64,000 nucleotides of DNA, from positions 1,550,001-1,614,000 of the forward strand of contig NZ_CP014619.1 of NCBI RefSeq assembly GCF_002074055.1, written 5' to 3'. A program made the translations under genes and the position numbers. The DNA comes from Frondihabitans sp. 762G35. GTDB taxonomy: Bacteria; Actinomycetota; Actinomycetes; Actinomycetales; Microbacteriaceae. The notes beneath the pieces are model-generated. The model was not told where the DNA came from. It did not search any database and saw nothing but the letters and a program-made list of their open reading frames with translations. This document shows positions 50,611 through 58,865 of this stretch, one piece after another. Position 1 is the first letter of the stretch; each line of letters begins with the position of its first letter.

Positions 50611-51528
50611 ATGCCGGAAAACAGCACCCCCACCCCGTCCACCGCCGACGACCTCGGCTTCACCCTCAAGCACCGCCGCCGCTGGCCCTTCGTCGTCGGA
50701 GCCGCCGTCGCGGTCGTCGCGATCGCGGCGGGGATCACCGTCCCCCGGCTCGTCCCCAGCGCGTCGGCCAACGACGTCAAGGGCGCGACCCTCTCCGTCG
50801 CGACCGCGGAGGGCAACTCCGCCGAGCAGGCGCTGGTGAACTTCGTCGCGAAGAACGTCGCGCCGAAGTACGGCATCAAGGTCGCCTTCAAGGGCCTCGC
50901 GGACTCCACGACCCTCAACCGGGCCGTGAGCGAGGGCGACGTCGCCGGTACGGTCTACCAGCACAAGCTCTGGCTCGGTCAGGTCCTCCAGGCGAACCCG
51001 TCGTTCCAGGAGACGGCGGCCACGCCCGTGTTCCGCTGGGGCTTCGGTCTCTGGTCGACCAAGTGGAAGTCGGTCGACGAGATCCCCGACGGCGCGACCA
51101 TCTCGCTCTACTCCGACCCGGCCAACGAGGCGCAGGGGCTGTGGATCCTGGAGCGGGCGGGCCTCATCACGCTGAAGCCCGGGATCGACAAGGGCTCGGC
51201 CACTCAGGACGACATCGCGTCGAACCCCAAGCACCTGACCTTCACGCTGCTCGACTTCGCGGCGCAGTCCCGCTCGCTCGGCGACCTCGACGGGGCCGTC
51301 GGCTACACGGAGTACTACCTCGCCGCGGGGATCCCCCTCGACCAGCGCATCTTCGCCCCCGCCGCCCCCGACGAGTTCGCCGGGCAGCTCACCGTCGGGA
51401 CGAAGTACCTGAAGTCCGACAACGTCAAGAAGCTGATCGCGGCGTGCAAGGACCCGGCCGTGCAGGAGTTCCTCGCCACGGATCCCAACGAGAAGGGCAT
51501 CCTGCTGCCGCTCGACGCCGCGGAGTGA
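50611..51528 (+). CDS. metQ: MetQ-type substrate-binding protein without a lipobox
   Basis: A 305-residue NlpA/MetQ-family binding protein: GIKVAFKGLADSTTLNRAVS, EGDVAGTVYQHKLWLGQVLQ, LDFAAQSRSLGDLDGAVGYT, YYLAAGIPLDQ. In place of a lipoprotein signal it has a hydrophilic lead, RRR, one hydrophobic helix (FVVGAAVAVVAIAAGITV) and PSASAND. No cysteine is present near the helix, so it would be either membrane-anchored by this helix or cleaved after ASA. The ATG follows AGGAG at 10 nt and an 80-nt pyrimidine-rich gap after metI. Confidence 0.88.
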   Translation: MPENSTPTPSTADDLGFTLKHRRRWPFVVGAAVAVVAIAAGITVPRLVPSASANDVKGATLSVATAEGNSAEQALVNFVAKNVAPKYGIKVAFKGLADSTTLNRAVSEGDVAGTVYQHKLWLGQVLQANPSFQETAATPVFRWGFGLWSTKWKSVDEIPDGATISLYSDPANEAQGLWILERAGLITLKPGIDKGSATQDDIASNPKHLTFTLLDFAAQSRSLGDLDGAVGYTEYYLAAGIPLDQRIFAPAAPDEFAGQLTVGTKYLKSDNVKKLIAACKDPAVQEFLATDPNEKGILLPLDAAE

Positions 51529-51687
51529 CCCGTGGGGCGCCCTCGCGCCCCGCCGACCCCCATCCGGATCCGACCGATCGCCCCGCCGCGACCGGTCGGA
51601 TCCGGCGCGCCCGCGGCTCCTGCGATCCCGTGACTCCCGGTTACGCGGGCCGAGACAGACGCCCCGCAGGGCATGCACGATGGCTCC

Positions 51688-53115
51688 ATGACCCGTCAGA
51701 TCCGCTTCAACGCCTTCGACATGAACTGCGTCGCCCACCAGTCCTCGGGCCTGTGGCGCCACCCCCGCGACCGCTCGCGGCACTACAACGACATCGAGTA
51801 CTGGACGCACCTCGCGCGGCTCCTCGAGTCGGGGACGTTCGACGGCATCTTCATCGCCGACGTCCTCGGCACCTACGACGTCTACGGCGGCAACAACATC
51901 GCCGCGGTGCGGAACGGCGCCCAGATCCCCGTCAACGACCCGGTCCTCCTCATCTCGGCCATGGCGGCCGTCACGGAGCACCTCGGCTTCGGGGTGACCG
52001 CCGGCACCGCCTACGAGCACCCCTACCCGTTCGCCCGGCGCATGTCGACGCTCGACCACCTCACCAAGGGTCGGGTCGGCTGGAACGTCGTCACCGGCTA
52101 CCTCCCGAGCGCCGCCCGCAACATGGGTCACGAGGACCAGCTCGAGCACGACACCCGCTACGACGTCGCCTCCGAGTACCTGGACGTCCTCTACAAGCTG
52201 TGGGAGGGCTCCTGGGAGGACGACGCCGTCGTCGAGGACACCGAGGGCGGCCTCTTCACCGACCCCGAGAAGGTCCACGAGATCGGCCACTTCGGAGAGC
52301 ACTACACGGTGCCCGGGATCCACCTCTCGGAACCCAGCATCCAGCGCTCCCCCGTCATCTACCAGGCCGGGGCGTCGCCGCGCGGCGTGCGCTTCGCCGC
52401 GGAGAACGCCGAGGCGATCTTCGTCTCCGCTCCGACGGCCGCGGTGCTGAAGGCCACGGTGGGCAGGATCCGCGACGCCCTCGCCGAGGCCGGTCGCGAC
52501 CGCTACTCCGCGAAGATCTACACCCTGCTGACGATCATCACCGACGAGACGCACGAGAAGGCGGTCGCGAAGCACGAGGAGTACCTCCGCTACGCCAGCG
52601 AGGAGGGCGCGCTCGTCTTCATGTCCGGCTGGACCGGGATCGACCTGTCGCAGTACGACCTCGACCAGCCGATCGGCGACGTCCAGGGGAACGCGATCCA
52701 GTCGGTCATCGAGAACTTCCGGGAGTCGGCGAAGCTCGACGGCCGCGAGTGGACCGTGCGCGACATCGCCCGCTTCGGAGCCATCGGGGGGCTGGGACCG
52801 ATCTTCGTCGGCTCCGGCGCGGAGGTGGCCGACCACCTGCAGGAGCTCGTCGAGGAGACCGACGTCGACGGGTTCAACCTCGCCTACGCCGTCTCCCCCG
52901 GCACCTGGGAGGACGTCATCGAGCACGTGATCCCGGAGCTGCGGAAGCGCGACGCGTACCCGTCGGCGTACGAGGAGGGCAGCCTGCGGCAGAAGCTCCA
53001 CGGGCGCGGCGACACGCTGCCCGAGGAGCACCGCGGGGCGTCGTTCCGGCTCGGCGGGAGCCGTTCGACGAGCACCGGGTCGGTCGCGGATGCGGAGCGG
53101 GTGGCCGCGCGGTAG
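51688..53115 (+). CDS. LLM-class flavin-dependent monooxygenase (NtaA/SnaA/DszA type)
   Basis: A 475-residue FMN-dependent monooxygenase of the long NtaA/DszA/DmoA group: RQIRFNAFDMNCVAHQSSGL, GTFDGIFIADVLGTYDVYGG, AAVTEHLGFGVTAGTAYEHP, TKGRVGWNVVTGYLPSAARN. These enzymes cleave C-S or C-N bonds using reduced FMN from a partner reductase; none is adjacent. Its place after metNIQ suggests release of sulfur from an imported organosulfur compound. CACGAT lies 6 nt before the ATG. Confidence 0.9.
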   Translation: MTRQIRFNAFDMNCVAHQSSGLWRHPRDRSRHYNDIEYWTHLARLLESGTFDGIFIADVLGTYDVYGGNNIAAVRNGAQIPVNDPVLLISAMAAVTEHLGFGVTAGTAYEHPYPFARRMSTLDHLTKGRVGWNVVTGYLPSAARNMGHEDQLEHDTRYDVASEYLDVLYKLWEGSWEDDAVVEDTEGGLFTDPEKVHEIGHFGEHYTVPGIHLSEPSIQRSPVIYQAGASPRGVRFAAENAEAIFVSAPTAAVLKATVGRIRDALAEAGRDRYSAKIYTLLTIITDETHEKAVAKHEEYLRYASEEGALVFMSGWTGIDLSQYDLDQPIGDVQGNAIQSVIENFRESAKLDGREWTVRDIARFGAIGGLGPIFVGSGAEVADHLQELVEETDVDGFNLAYAVSPGTWEDVIEHVIPELRKRDAYPSAYEEGSLRQKLHGRGDTLPEEHRGASFRLGGSRSTSTGSVADAERVAAR

Positions 53116-53163
53116 GCGGCGCCGTCGCTGCTGCGTTCCGCGGCCCGTCGCTGCGCCCCGTAC

Positions 53164-53211
53164 CTCCACGAAACGCCGCTCACGTCCTAACGTGAGCGGC
53201 GTTTCGTGGAG
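53164..53211. repeat. Palindromic repeat family B, copy 1
   Basis: A 22-bp perfect inverted repeat (53164-53185 with 53190-53211) with the 4-nt loop CCTA. The arm starts CTCCACGAAACG and ends CCGCTCACGT. It lies between the convergent monooxygenase and amt genes, so could also act as a two-way terminator, though there is no T-run. Confidence 0.88.
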
Positions 53212-53245
53212 TCACACGCGACTGCGCCCGGTCGGCCCGGCGTGA

Positions 53246-53296
53246 GACTCCACGATGTGCGGCCTTTTCGGAACATGAGCGGCGAGTCGTGGAGTC
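53246..53296. repeat. Palindromic repeat family B, diverged copy 2
   Basis: GACTCCACGA (53246-53255) pairs with TCGTGGAGTC (53287-53296). The right half, TGAGCGGCG-N2-TCGTGGAGTC, matches the right arm of copy 1 except for two or three bases. The interior has diverged. Confidence 0.7.
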
Positions 53297-53368
53297 CCGG
53301 TGGTCAGCGGCGCGCGCGGGGCCGCAGGATGCTCGGGGCTGGGCCGCCCGAGGCGGGGGGACGGCGGA

Positions 53369-53399
53369 GGGGCCCCGACAGCGACGCTGCCGAGGCCCC
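53369..53399 (-). terminator. Hairpin after amt
   Basis: On the minus strand GGGGCCTCGGCAGC pairs with GCTGTCGGGGCCCC, a 14-bp stem with two G-T pairs and a 3-nt loop. It begins 16 nt after the amt stop and is the likely terminator. Confidence 0.6.
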
Positions 53400-53414
53400 A
53401 CCGGAGTGCGAGTG

Positions 53415-54707
53415 CTAGACGCGCTCGTCGAGGAGCACGTAGCCCTCCTCGCCGTGCACGGCCGTGTCGATGCCGGCGATCTCGTCCTCGTTGGTCACGC
53501 GGAAGCCGATCGTCTTCTGGATGATCCAGCCGATGACGAACGCGAGCACGAAGGAGTAGACCATGACGGCCAGGGCCGCCAGCGCCTGGATCCCGAGCTG
53601 CTTGAAGCCACCGCCGTAGATGAGGCCGGCGCTGCCCTGGTAGGCGAAGATGCCGATGAACAGCGTGCCGACGATGCCGCCGACGAGGTGGACGCCCACG
53701 ACGTCGAGCGAGTCGTCGAAGCCGAGGCGGAACTTCAGGTCGATCGCGAGGCAGCAGACGACACCGGCGACGATCCCGAGCACGATGCCCCAGAAGGGCG
53801 TCAGCGCGGCACAGGCGGGGGTGATGGCGACGAGTCCGGCGACGGCGCCCGAGGCGGCTCCGACGGAGGTCGACTTGCCGTCCTTGATCTTCTCCACGAC
53901 GAGCCAGCCGAGGACGGCGGCCGCGGGAGCCGCGAGCGTGTTGATGAAGGCGAGGGCGGCGGTTCCGTCGGCGGCGAGCTCCGAGCCGGCGTTGAAGCCG
54001 AACCAGCCGAACCAGAGCAGGCCGGCGCCCAGCATCACGAAGGGAGGGTTGTGCGGCTTGTAGGCGCCCTTGGCGAAGCCGACGCGGCGGCCGAGGACGA
54101 GCGCGAGAGCCAGGCCCGCGGATCCTGCGTTGATGTGCACCGCGGTACCACCCGCGAAGTCGATGAGGCCGAGTCGGGCGAGCCAGCCGCCGTCGACGAC
54201 GACGCCGTCCTTCAGCGTGAAGTTGAAGACCCAGTTCGCGACCGGGAAGTAGACGACCGTGGCCCAGATGCCGGCGAAGATCATCCACGCGCCGAACTTG
54301 GCGCGGTCGGCGATGGCACCGGAGATGAGGGCGACGGTGATGATGGCGAACGTGGCCTGGAACGCCGCGAACGCGATCGTCGGGTAGCCGGTCGCGGTCG
54401 TCGAGTGCGCCTGGTCGACCAGCGCGTTCAGGCTGAACAGGGTCGGGTCGAAGCCGATGACGCCGTCGATGCCGATGAAGCCGGCGCTGCCGCCGGGGCC
54501 GCTGGGAGCGCCCGAGAAGGCCATCGAGTAGCCGTAGAGGACCCACAGGACCGCGATCAGGCCGATGGCTCCGAAGCTGAGCATCATCATGCTGATGACG
54601 CTCTTGGCCTTGACGAGTCCGCCGTAGAAGAAGGCCAGGCCGGGAGTCATGAGCAGAACCATGGCGGCAGTTATCAAGACGTAGGCGGTGTTGCCTTGGT
54701 CGAACAT
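53415..54707 (-). CDS. amt: Ammonium transporter
   Basis: A 430-residue Amt/MEP/Rh channel with 11 helices: N-terminal LMTPGLAFFYGGLVKAKSVI, DFAGGTAVHINAGSAGLALA (pore His region), GWFGFNAGSELAADG and HLVGGIVGTLFIGIF. The cytoplasmic tail is short (GEEGYVLLDERV). It moves ammonium inward when nitrogen is scarce. GAGAGGTGAC precedes the ATG. A GlnR-type operator lies 117-154 nt upstream. No glnK or glnD follows in the window. Confidence 0.96.
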   Translation of the reverse strand: MFDQGNTAYVLITAAMVLLMTPGLAFFYGGLVKAKSVISMMMLSFGAIGLIAVLWVLYGYSMAFSGAPSGPGGSAGFIGIDGVIGFDPTLFSLNALVDQAHSTTATGYPTIAFAAFQATFAIITVALISGAIADRAKFGAWMIFAGIWATVVYFPVANWVFNFTLKDGVVVDGGWLARLGLIDFAGGTAVHINAGSAGLALALVLGRRVGFAKGAYKPHNPPFVMLGAGLLWFGWFGFNAGSELAADGTAALAFINTLAAPAAAVLGWLVVEKIKDGKSTSVGAASGAVAGLVAITPACAALTPFWGIVLGIVAGVVCCLAIDLKFRLGFDDSLDVVGVHLVGGIVGTLFIGIFAYQGSAGLIYGGGFKQLGIQALAALAVMVYSFVLAFVIGWIIQKTIGFRVTNEDEIAGIDTAVHGEEGYVLLDERV

Positions 54708-54823
54708 CTGGTGTCACCTCTCAGTTGTGCAGTGCAAGGGGTACCCGGCGCGCTCGACAGCTGACGTGCAGAAGAGGGATTCGAGTTCACCGCCTCGGGT
54801 ACGGCCCATCCTGGCGGGCACAC

Positions 54824-54861
54824 GTTTCGTTTCATGTGCGCGAATGTTTCCCCGATGTAAC
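54824..54861 (-). promoter_or_regulatory. GlnR-type operator of amt
   Basis: On the minus strand: GTTAC-N6-GAAAC-N6-GCACA-N6-GAAAC. Spacing is exactly that of the actinobacterial GlnR array GTNAC-N6-GAAAC repeated twice; three half-sites are perfect and the third is degenerate. A possible -10 box, CAGGAT, lies just downstream near 54808-54813. Confidence 0.75.
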
Positions 54862-54921
54862 ACGAATCCGCGCTATGTAAACAACACGTTTCGACGTGCT
54901 GGCCCTCCGGCGGGAGGAGGC

Positions 54922-55929
54922 CTAGAGGAGTGTGAGTGCGACGAGCCGAGACATGGCGCGCAGATACTTCTTGCGGTAGCCGCCCGCGAGCATCTCGGCG
55001 CTGAACACCTCGTCGAGAGGGATGCCCGAGGCCGTCACGCGGATCTGGGCGTCGTAGAGGCGGTCGACGAAGGCGACGAAGCGGAGCGCCTGCGTCTGGT
55101 CGTGAAGCAGCGCGACGTCGCGGAGGGCGACCTGGTCGAGACCGTCCAGGAGCTTGACGTACTTGCTCGGGTGCACGGTGGCGAGGTGGTCGACGACGCT
55201 CGCGAAGGAGTCGTCGGAGACGGTGCCGGCGGCCCGGTCGAGGGCGGCGTCGACGTCGTCGGTCACGACGGCGTGCGCCTCGACCTCGCGGCGACGGTAG
55301 TCGGTGCCGTCGATGCGGAGCGTGCGGAACCGGCTGGAGAGCGCCTGGATCTCCCGGAGGAAGTCGGCGGCGGCGAACCGGCCCTCGCCGAGGGCGTTGG
55401 GGGGCGTGTTGGAGGTCGCGGCCATCCGCGAGCCGCCGTCGGCCAGCTCGCCGAGGAGCCGGGTCATGATCATCGTGTCGCCCGGGTCGTCGAGCTCGAA
55501 CTCGTCGATGCAGATCAGCGACGCGCCCTTCAGCTGCGCGACCGCGCCCGCGTAGCCGACGGCTCCGACGAGAGCGGTGTACTCGATGAACGTGCCGAAG
55601 TACTTCGTGCCGGGCGTGCGGTGCCACAGGGCGGCGAGCAGGTGCGTCTTGCCGACGCCGAAGCCGCCGTCGAGGTAGAGCCCGGCAGCGTGCGTCGCCG
55701 CAGCGCGTCGACGGAAGAGACCGCGCGACGCCGGGGCGGAGGCGCCGAACGAGGCGACCGCCTCCACCGCCTCCTGCTGCGACGGGAAGGCCGGATCCGG
55801 TCGGTAGTTCTCGAGGGAGGCCCCGTCGAACTGGCGCGGCGGCACGAGGTGCGCGACGATCTCGGCGGCGCTGATACTGGGCGTCCTGTCGGTCAGCGAG
55901 ACCACCGTGCGCGTTGCCTCCGCTGCCAT
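54922..55929 (-). CDS. zapE: Cell division ATPase ZapE
   Basis: A 335-residue AFG1/ZapE-family AAA ATPase. Walker A is GGFGVGKTHLLAALW (about residue 86), Walker B LICIDEFELDDPGDTMIM, and sensor ATSNTPPNALGEG. Two downstream blocks, DYRRREVEAHAVV and ALRFVAFVDRLYDAQIRVTA, are typical. ZapE regulates the division ring in Proteobacteria; actinobacterial function is less known. ATG 55929 is used because homology starts there; the longer frame begins at 55980. Confidence 0.92.
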   Translation of the reverse strand: MAAEATRTVVSLTDRTPSISAAEIVAHLVPPRQFDGASLENYRPDPAFPSQQEAVEAVASFGASAPASRGLFRRRAAATHAAGLYLDGGFGVGKTHLLAALWHRTPGTKYFGTFIEYTALVGAVGYAGAVAQLKGASLICIDEFELDDPGDTMIMTRLLGELADGGSRMAATSNTPPNALGEGRFAAADFLREIQALSSRFRTLRIDGTDYRRREVEAHAVVTDDVDAALDRAAGTVSDDSFASVVDHLATVHPSKYVKLLDGLDQVALRDVALLHDQTQALRFVAFVDRLYDAQIRVTASGIPLDEVFSAEMLAGGYRKKYLRAMSRLVALTLL

Positions 55930-56081
55930 CGAACGGTGCCTGCCAATCTGTGTCAGAGTCGTGAGGGTCGCATGCGGCATGAACCGGCAGTGTCGAGCGT
56001 TGGAGCCGACGCGCGACTTCCGAGTTTACGCCGCGCCCGACCGCAACGAGTCGCCCGAACGGGGCGACGACAGGAGGAAGA

Positions 56082-56993
56082 ATGTCCGTCGATCTCGACC
56101 CGTCCACCCGCTTCGCGGAGTACGCCCACCCCGAACGCCTGGTCTCGACCGAGTGGCTCGCCGCCCACGTCGGAGACGAGGGCCTCGTCGTCGTCGAGTC
56201 CGACGAGGACGTCCTGCTCTACGAGACCGGGCACATCCCCGGCGCCGTGAAGGTCGACTGGCACACCGACCTCAACGATCCCGTCCAGCGCGACTACATC
56301 GACGGCGCGGCCTTCGCGGCGCTGCTCGGCGAGCGGGGCATCTCGCGAGACAGCACCGTGGTCATCTACGGCGACAAGAACAACTGGTGGGCCGCCTACG
56401 CGCTCTGGGTCTTCACGCTGTTCGGCCACGACGACGTGCGACTCCTCGACGGCGGGCGCGCCAAGTGGGAGGCCGAGGGTCGTGAGTACACCACCGACGC
56501 CCCCGCCGTCGCGGCGACCGACTACCCCGTCGTCGAGCGAGACGACAGCCGGATCCGCGCCTACAAGGACGACGTGCTCGCCCACTTCGGCAAGCCCCTC
56601 ATCGACGTCCGCTCGCCGGAGGAGTTCTCGGGGGCGCGCACCACGGCTCCTGCGTACCCCGAGGAGGGCGCTCTCCGCGCCGGCCACATCCCCAGCGCGC
56701 AGAACGTCCCGTGGGGCAAGGCCGCCGCCGAGGACGGCACGTTCCGCCCGCTGGCCGAGCTGAACGCCCTCTACCGCGACGGCGCCGGCCTGAAGGACGG
56801 CGACGACGTCGTCGCCTACTGCCGGATCGGCGAGCGGTCGAGCCACACCTGGTTCGTCCTGCACCACCTCCTCGGCTTCGAGAACGTCCGCAACTACGAC
56901 GGCTCGTGGACCGAGTGGGGCAGCGCCGTCCGCGTGCCCATCGTCCAGGGCGCCGAGCCCGGCGAGGCCCCGGCGCCGGTCCCCGCTCGATGA
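56082..56993 (+). CDS. Sulfurtransferase, two rhodanese domains
   Basis: A 303-residue thiosulfate/3-mercaptopyruvate-type sulfurtransferase. The N-terminal domain is inactive-type ([20 protein letters not shown]); the C-terminal domain has the active loop [18 protein letters not shown] with the catalytic cysteine. [11 protein letters not shown] is the loop of the actinobacterial CysA/SseA group. AGGAGG lies 4 nt before the ATG. It is co-translated with the SufE-like gene through an ATGA overlap, so sulfur can be handed on. Confidence 0.93.
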   Translation: MSVDLDPSTRFAEYAHPERLVSTEWLAAHVGDEGLVVVESDEDVLLYETGHIPGAVKVDWHTDLNDPVQRDYIDGAAFAALLGERGISRDSTVVIYGDKNNWWAAYALWVFTLFGHDDVRLLDGGRAKWEAEGREYTTDAPAVAATDYPVVERDDSRIRAYKDDVLAHFGKPLIDVRSPEEFSGARTTAPAYPEEGALRAGHIPSAQNVPWGKAAAEDGTFRPLAELNALYRDGAGLKDGDDVVAYCRIGERSSHTWFVLHHLLGFENVRNYDGSWTEWGSAVRVPIVQGAEPGEAPAPVPAR

Positions 56994-57436
56994 GCGACTC
57001 CCCCGCGCTGCCCCCCGCCCTGGCGGAGATCCGGCAGGACTTCCTCGACCTCGGGGTGAAGGACCGCCTGCAGCTCCTCCTCGAGTTCTCCAACGAGCTC
57101 CCGGAGCTGCCGGCCCGGTACGCGGACCACCCCGACCTCCTCGAGCGGGTCGAGGAGTGCCAGTCGCCGGTGTTCATCTTCTCCGAGGTGGAGGAGGGCC
57201 GCGTCCACCTCTTCGCGACCGCCCCGCGCGAGGCACCGACGACCAGGGGCTTCGCCTCGATCATCGCCCAGGGTCTCGAGGGGCTCACCGTGGAGGAGGC
57301 ACTGGCCGTGCCCGACGACTACCCGCAGACGATCGGCCTCGTCGAGGCTGTCAGCCCTCTCCGCATCCGGGGCATGACGGCCCTCCTCGGCCGGGCCAAG
57401 CGGCAGATCCGCGACAAGACGGCTCCCGCTCTGTGA
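56990..57436 (+). CDS. SufE-like sulfur acceptor
   Basis: A 148-residue SufE-family protein: LALRVKD-like start ([20 protein letters not shown]), [20 protein letters not shown] with the conserved cysteine Cys58 in EECQSPV, and a C-terminal [13 protein letters not shown] helix. SufE proteins accept persulfide sulfur on that cysteine. The pairing with the sulfurtransferase, rather than with SufS, suggests that here the donor is the rhodanese. Confidence 0.9.
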   Translation: MSDSPALPPALAEIRQDFLDLGVKDRLQLLLEFSNELPELPARYADHPDLLERVEECQSPVFIFSEVEEGRVHLFATAPREAPTTRGFASIIAQGLEGLTVEEALAVPDDYPQTIGLVEAVSPLRIRGMTALLGRAKRQIRDKTAPAL

Positions 57437-58221
57437 GCGAGCTGCGCCTCCTGCACCGGTCGCGGGCCGCCGGGCCCGACGTCGTGACGAGTCTCGACGT
57501 CGGGTCCGAGGCCACGCAGGAGACGCTGCGGAGCTGGTACCGCCCGCCCGCGACCCCGTGGCTCCGGCTCAATCTCATCGCCGCGGTCTCGGGCGACGCG
57601 GCGGGCGTGGACGGAACGAGCGAGACGCTGAGCAACCCGGCCGACCGCGCGATCCTGCGGGCCATCCGCGACGTCGCCGACGCGGTCGTCGTCGGTGCCG
57701 CCAGCGTGCGGGCCGAGGGGTACCGCCTCCCGGCGCGCGCGAAGCTCGTCGTCGTCACCTCCTCGGGCGACCTCCAGGGGCACCGCATCGCTCCCGAGCG
57801 GGCCGAGCAGCTCGTCGTGGTGTGCCCGGCGGGAGCGTCCGACCGGGTCCGGGCGTCGCTCGGCGACCCCCTCGCCGACCTCGCGACCGTCATCGTCGTT
57901 CCCGACGCCGACGGACGCCTCGCGCCGCGCGACATCGTCGCGACCCTGCGCGAGCACTCGTTCGAATCGCTCGTGTGCGAGGGCGGCCCGTCGCTCGCGG
58001 GGCAGTTCCTCCGCGAGCGGCTCGTCGACGAGCTGTGCCTGTCGACCTCGCCGATCGTGATCGGGAGCGGACTCCCCGTCTTCGGCTCCGAGCGGTTCGA
58101 CGCGTCGGCGCTCACCCTCTGTCAGCTCCTCATCGACGAGCAGAGCGCTCTCTATGCGCGGTGGCAGGTGACGCGCGACGGTCGGGGGGCTCTCGGCGTG
58201 CCTCTGGGCCCGCCCTCGTGA
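57433..58221 (+). CDS. RibD-C/dihydrofolate-reductase-fold reductase
   Basis: A 262-residue protein of the RibD C-terminal/DHFR-like fold: WLRLNLIAAVSGDAAGVDGT, LRAIRDVADAVVVGAASVRA, LVCEGGPSLAGQFLRERLVD and ELCLSTSPIVIGSGLPVFGS. The deaminase half of RibD is absent. Such stand-alone proteins reduce NADPH-dependent substrates that are usually unknown. GTG 57433 overlaps the SufE-like stop by 4 nt. Confidence 0.88.
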   Translation: MSELRLLHRSRAAGPDVVTSLDVGSEATQETLRSWYRPPATPWLRLNLIAAVSGDAAGVDGTSETLSNPADRAILRAIRDVADAVVVGAASVRAEGYRLPARAKLVVVTSSGDLQGHRIAPERAEQLVVVCPAGASDRVRASLGDPLADLATVIVVPDADGRLAPRDIVATLREHSFESLVCEGGPSLAGQFLRERLVDELCLSTSPIVIGSGLPVFGSERFDASALTLCQLLIDEQSALYARWQVTRDGRGALGVPLGPPS

Positions 58222-58228
58222 ACGAGCC

Positions 58229-58234
58229 TAATCT
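58229..58234 (+). promoter_or_regulatory. Leaderless-type -10 box of the DUF3000 gene
   Basis: TAATCT ends 7 nt before GTG 58242, and decides this start over GTG 58218. Confidence 0.5.
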
Positions 58235-58241
58235 TCCTAAC

Positions 58242-58865
58242 GTGTCCGAAACTCCCTCGTCTCCTCCGGATCCGGCGTCCGTTCCGGACCCTCGGCCGGC
58301 CGTGTTCGCGAGCGCGGTCGACAGGGTGCGGGGTATCGCATCGCGCGACGACCTCGTCGTCTCGGAGATCCCGGCGCCCTCCGGCCTCGCTCCGCACGCC
58401 TTCGCTCTCGCCGCCGACGTCGTCGGCGCCCGTTCGCTGCCCGATCCCGACCTGGGCACCGGGCGCTTCATCGTCCTCTACGACGCGGACGAGCCCGACC
58501 AGTGGGGCGGCCCCTGGCGCGTCGTCTGCTTCGCCCAGGCGCCCCTCGAGACCGAGATCGGCCTCGACCCCTTCGTCGCCGACGTCACCTGGAGCTGGCT
58601 GATCGACGCGCTCGACAGCAACGGCGCGTCCTACGCGGCGGCCTCGGGCACGGCGACCAAGATCCTCTCGACCGGCTACGGCGAACTGGCCGAGCAGGGC
58701 GACGGCGCCCAGCTCGAGCTCCGCGCCTCGTGGTCCCCGGTCGACGGCGACCTCGCCCCGCACGTCGAGGCCTGGTCGACCCTCGTCTGCACCCTCGCCG
58801 GGCTCCCGCCCACCGCGGAGGGTGTCACCCTGTTGGCTTCGCGGAGGGTCGGGCGTGACCAGTAG
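58242..58865 (+). CDS. DUF3000 family protein
   Basis: A 207-residue protein of an actinobacterial family always found before the ribonuclease D gene: VFASAVDRVRGIASRDDLVV, GRFIVLYDADEPDQWGGPWR, TWSWLIDALDSNGASYAAAS and a C-terminal AEGVTLLASRRVG. Function unknown. GTG 58242 is used because of the TAATCT hexamer; GTG 58218, overlapping the upstream stop, would add eight residues and permit coupling. Confidence 0.87.
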   Translation: MSETPSSPPDPASVPDPRPAVFASAVDRVRGIASRDDLVVSEIPAPSGLAPHAFALAADVVGARSLPDPDLGTGRFIVLYDADEPDQWGGPWRVVCFAQAPLETEIGLDPFVADVTWSWLIDALDSNGASYAAASGTATKILSTGYGELAEQGDGAQLELRASWSPVDGDLAPHVEAWSTLVCTLAGLPPTAEGVTLLASRRVGRDQ

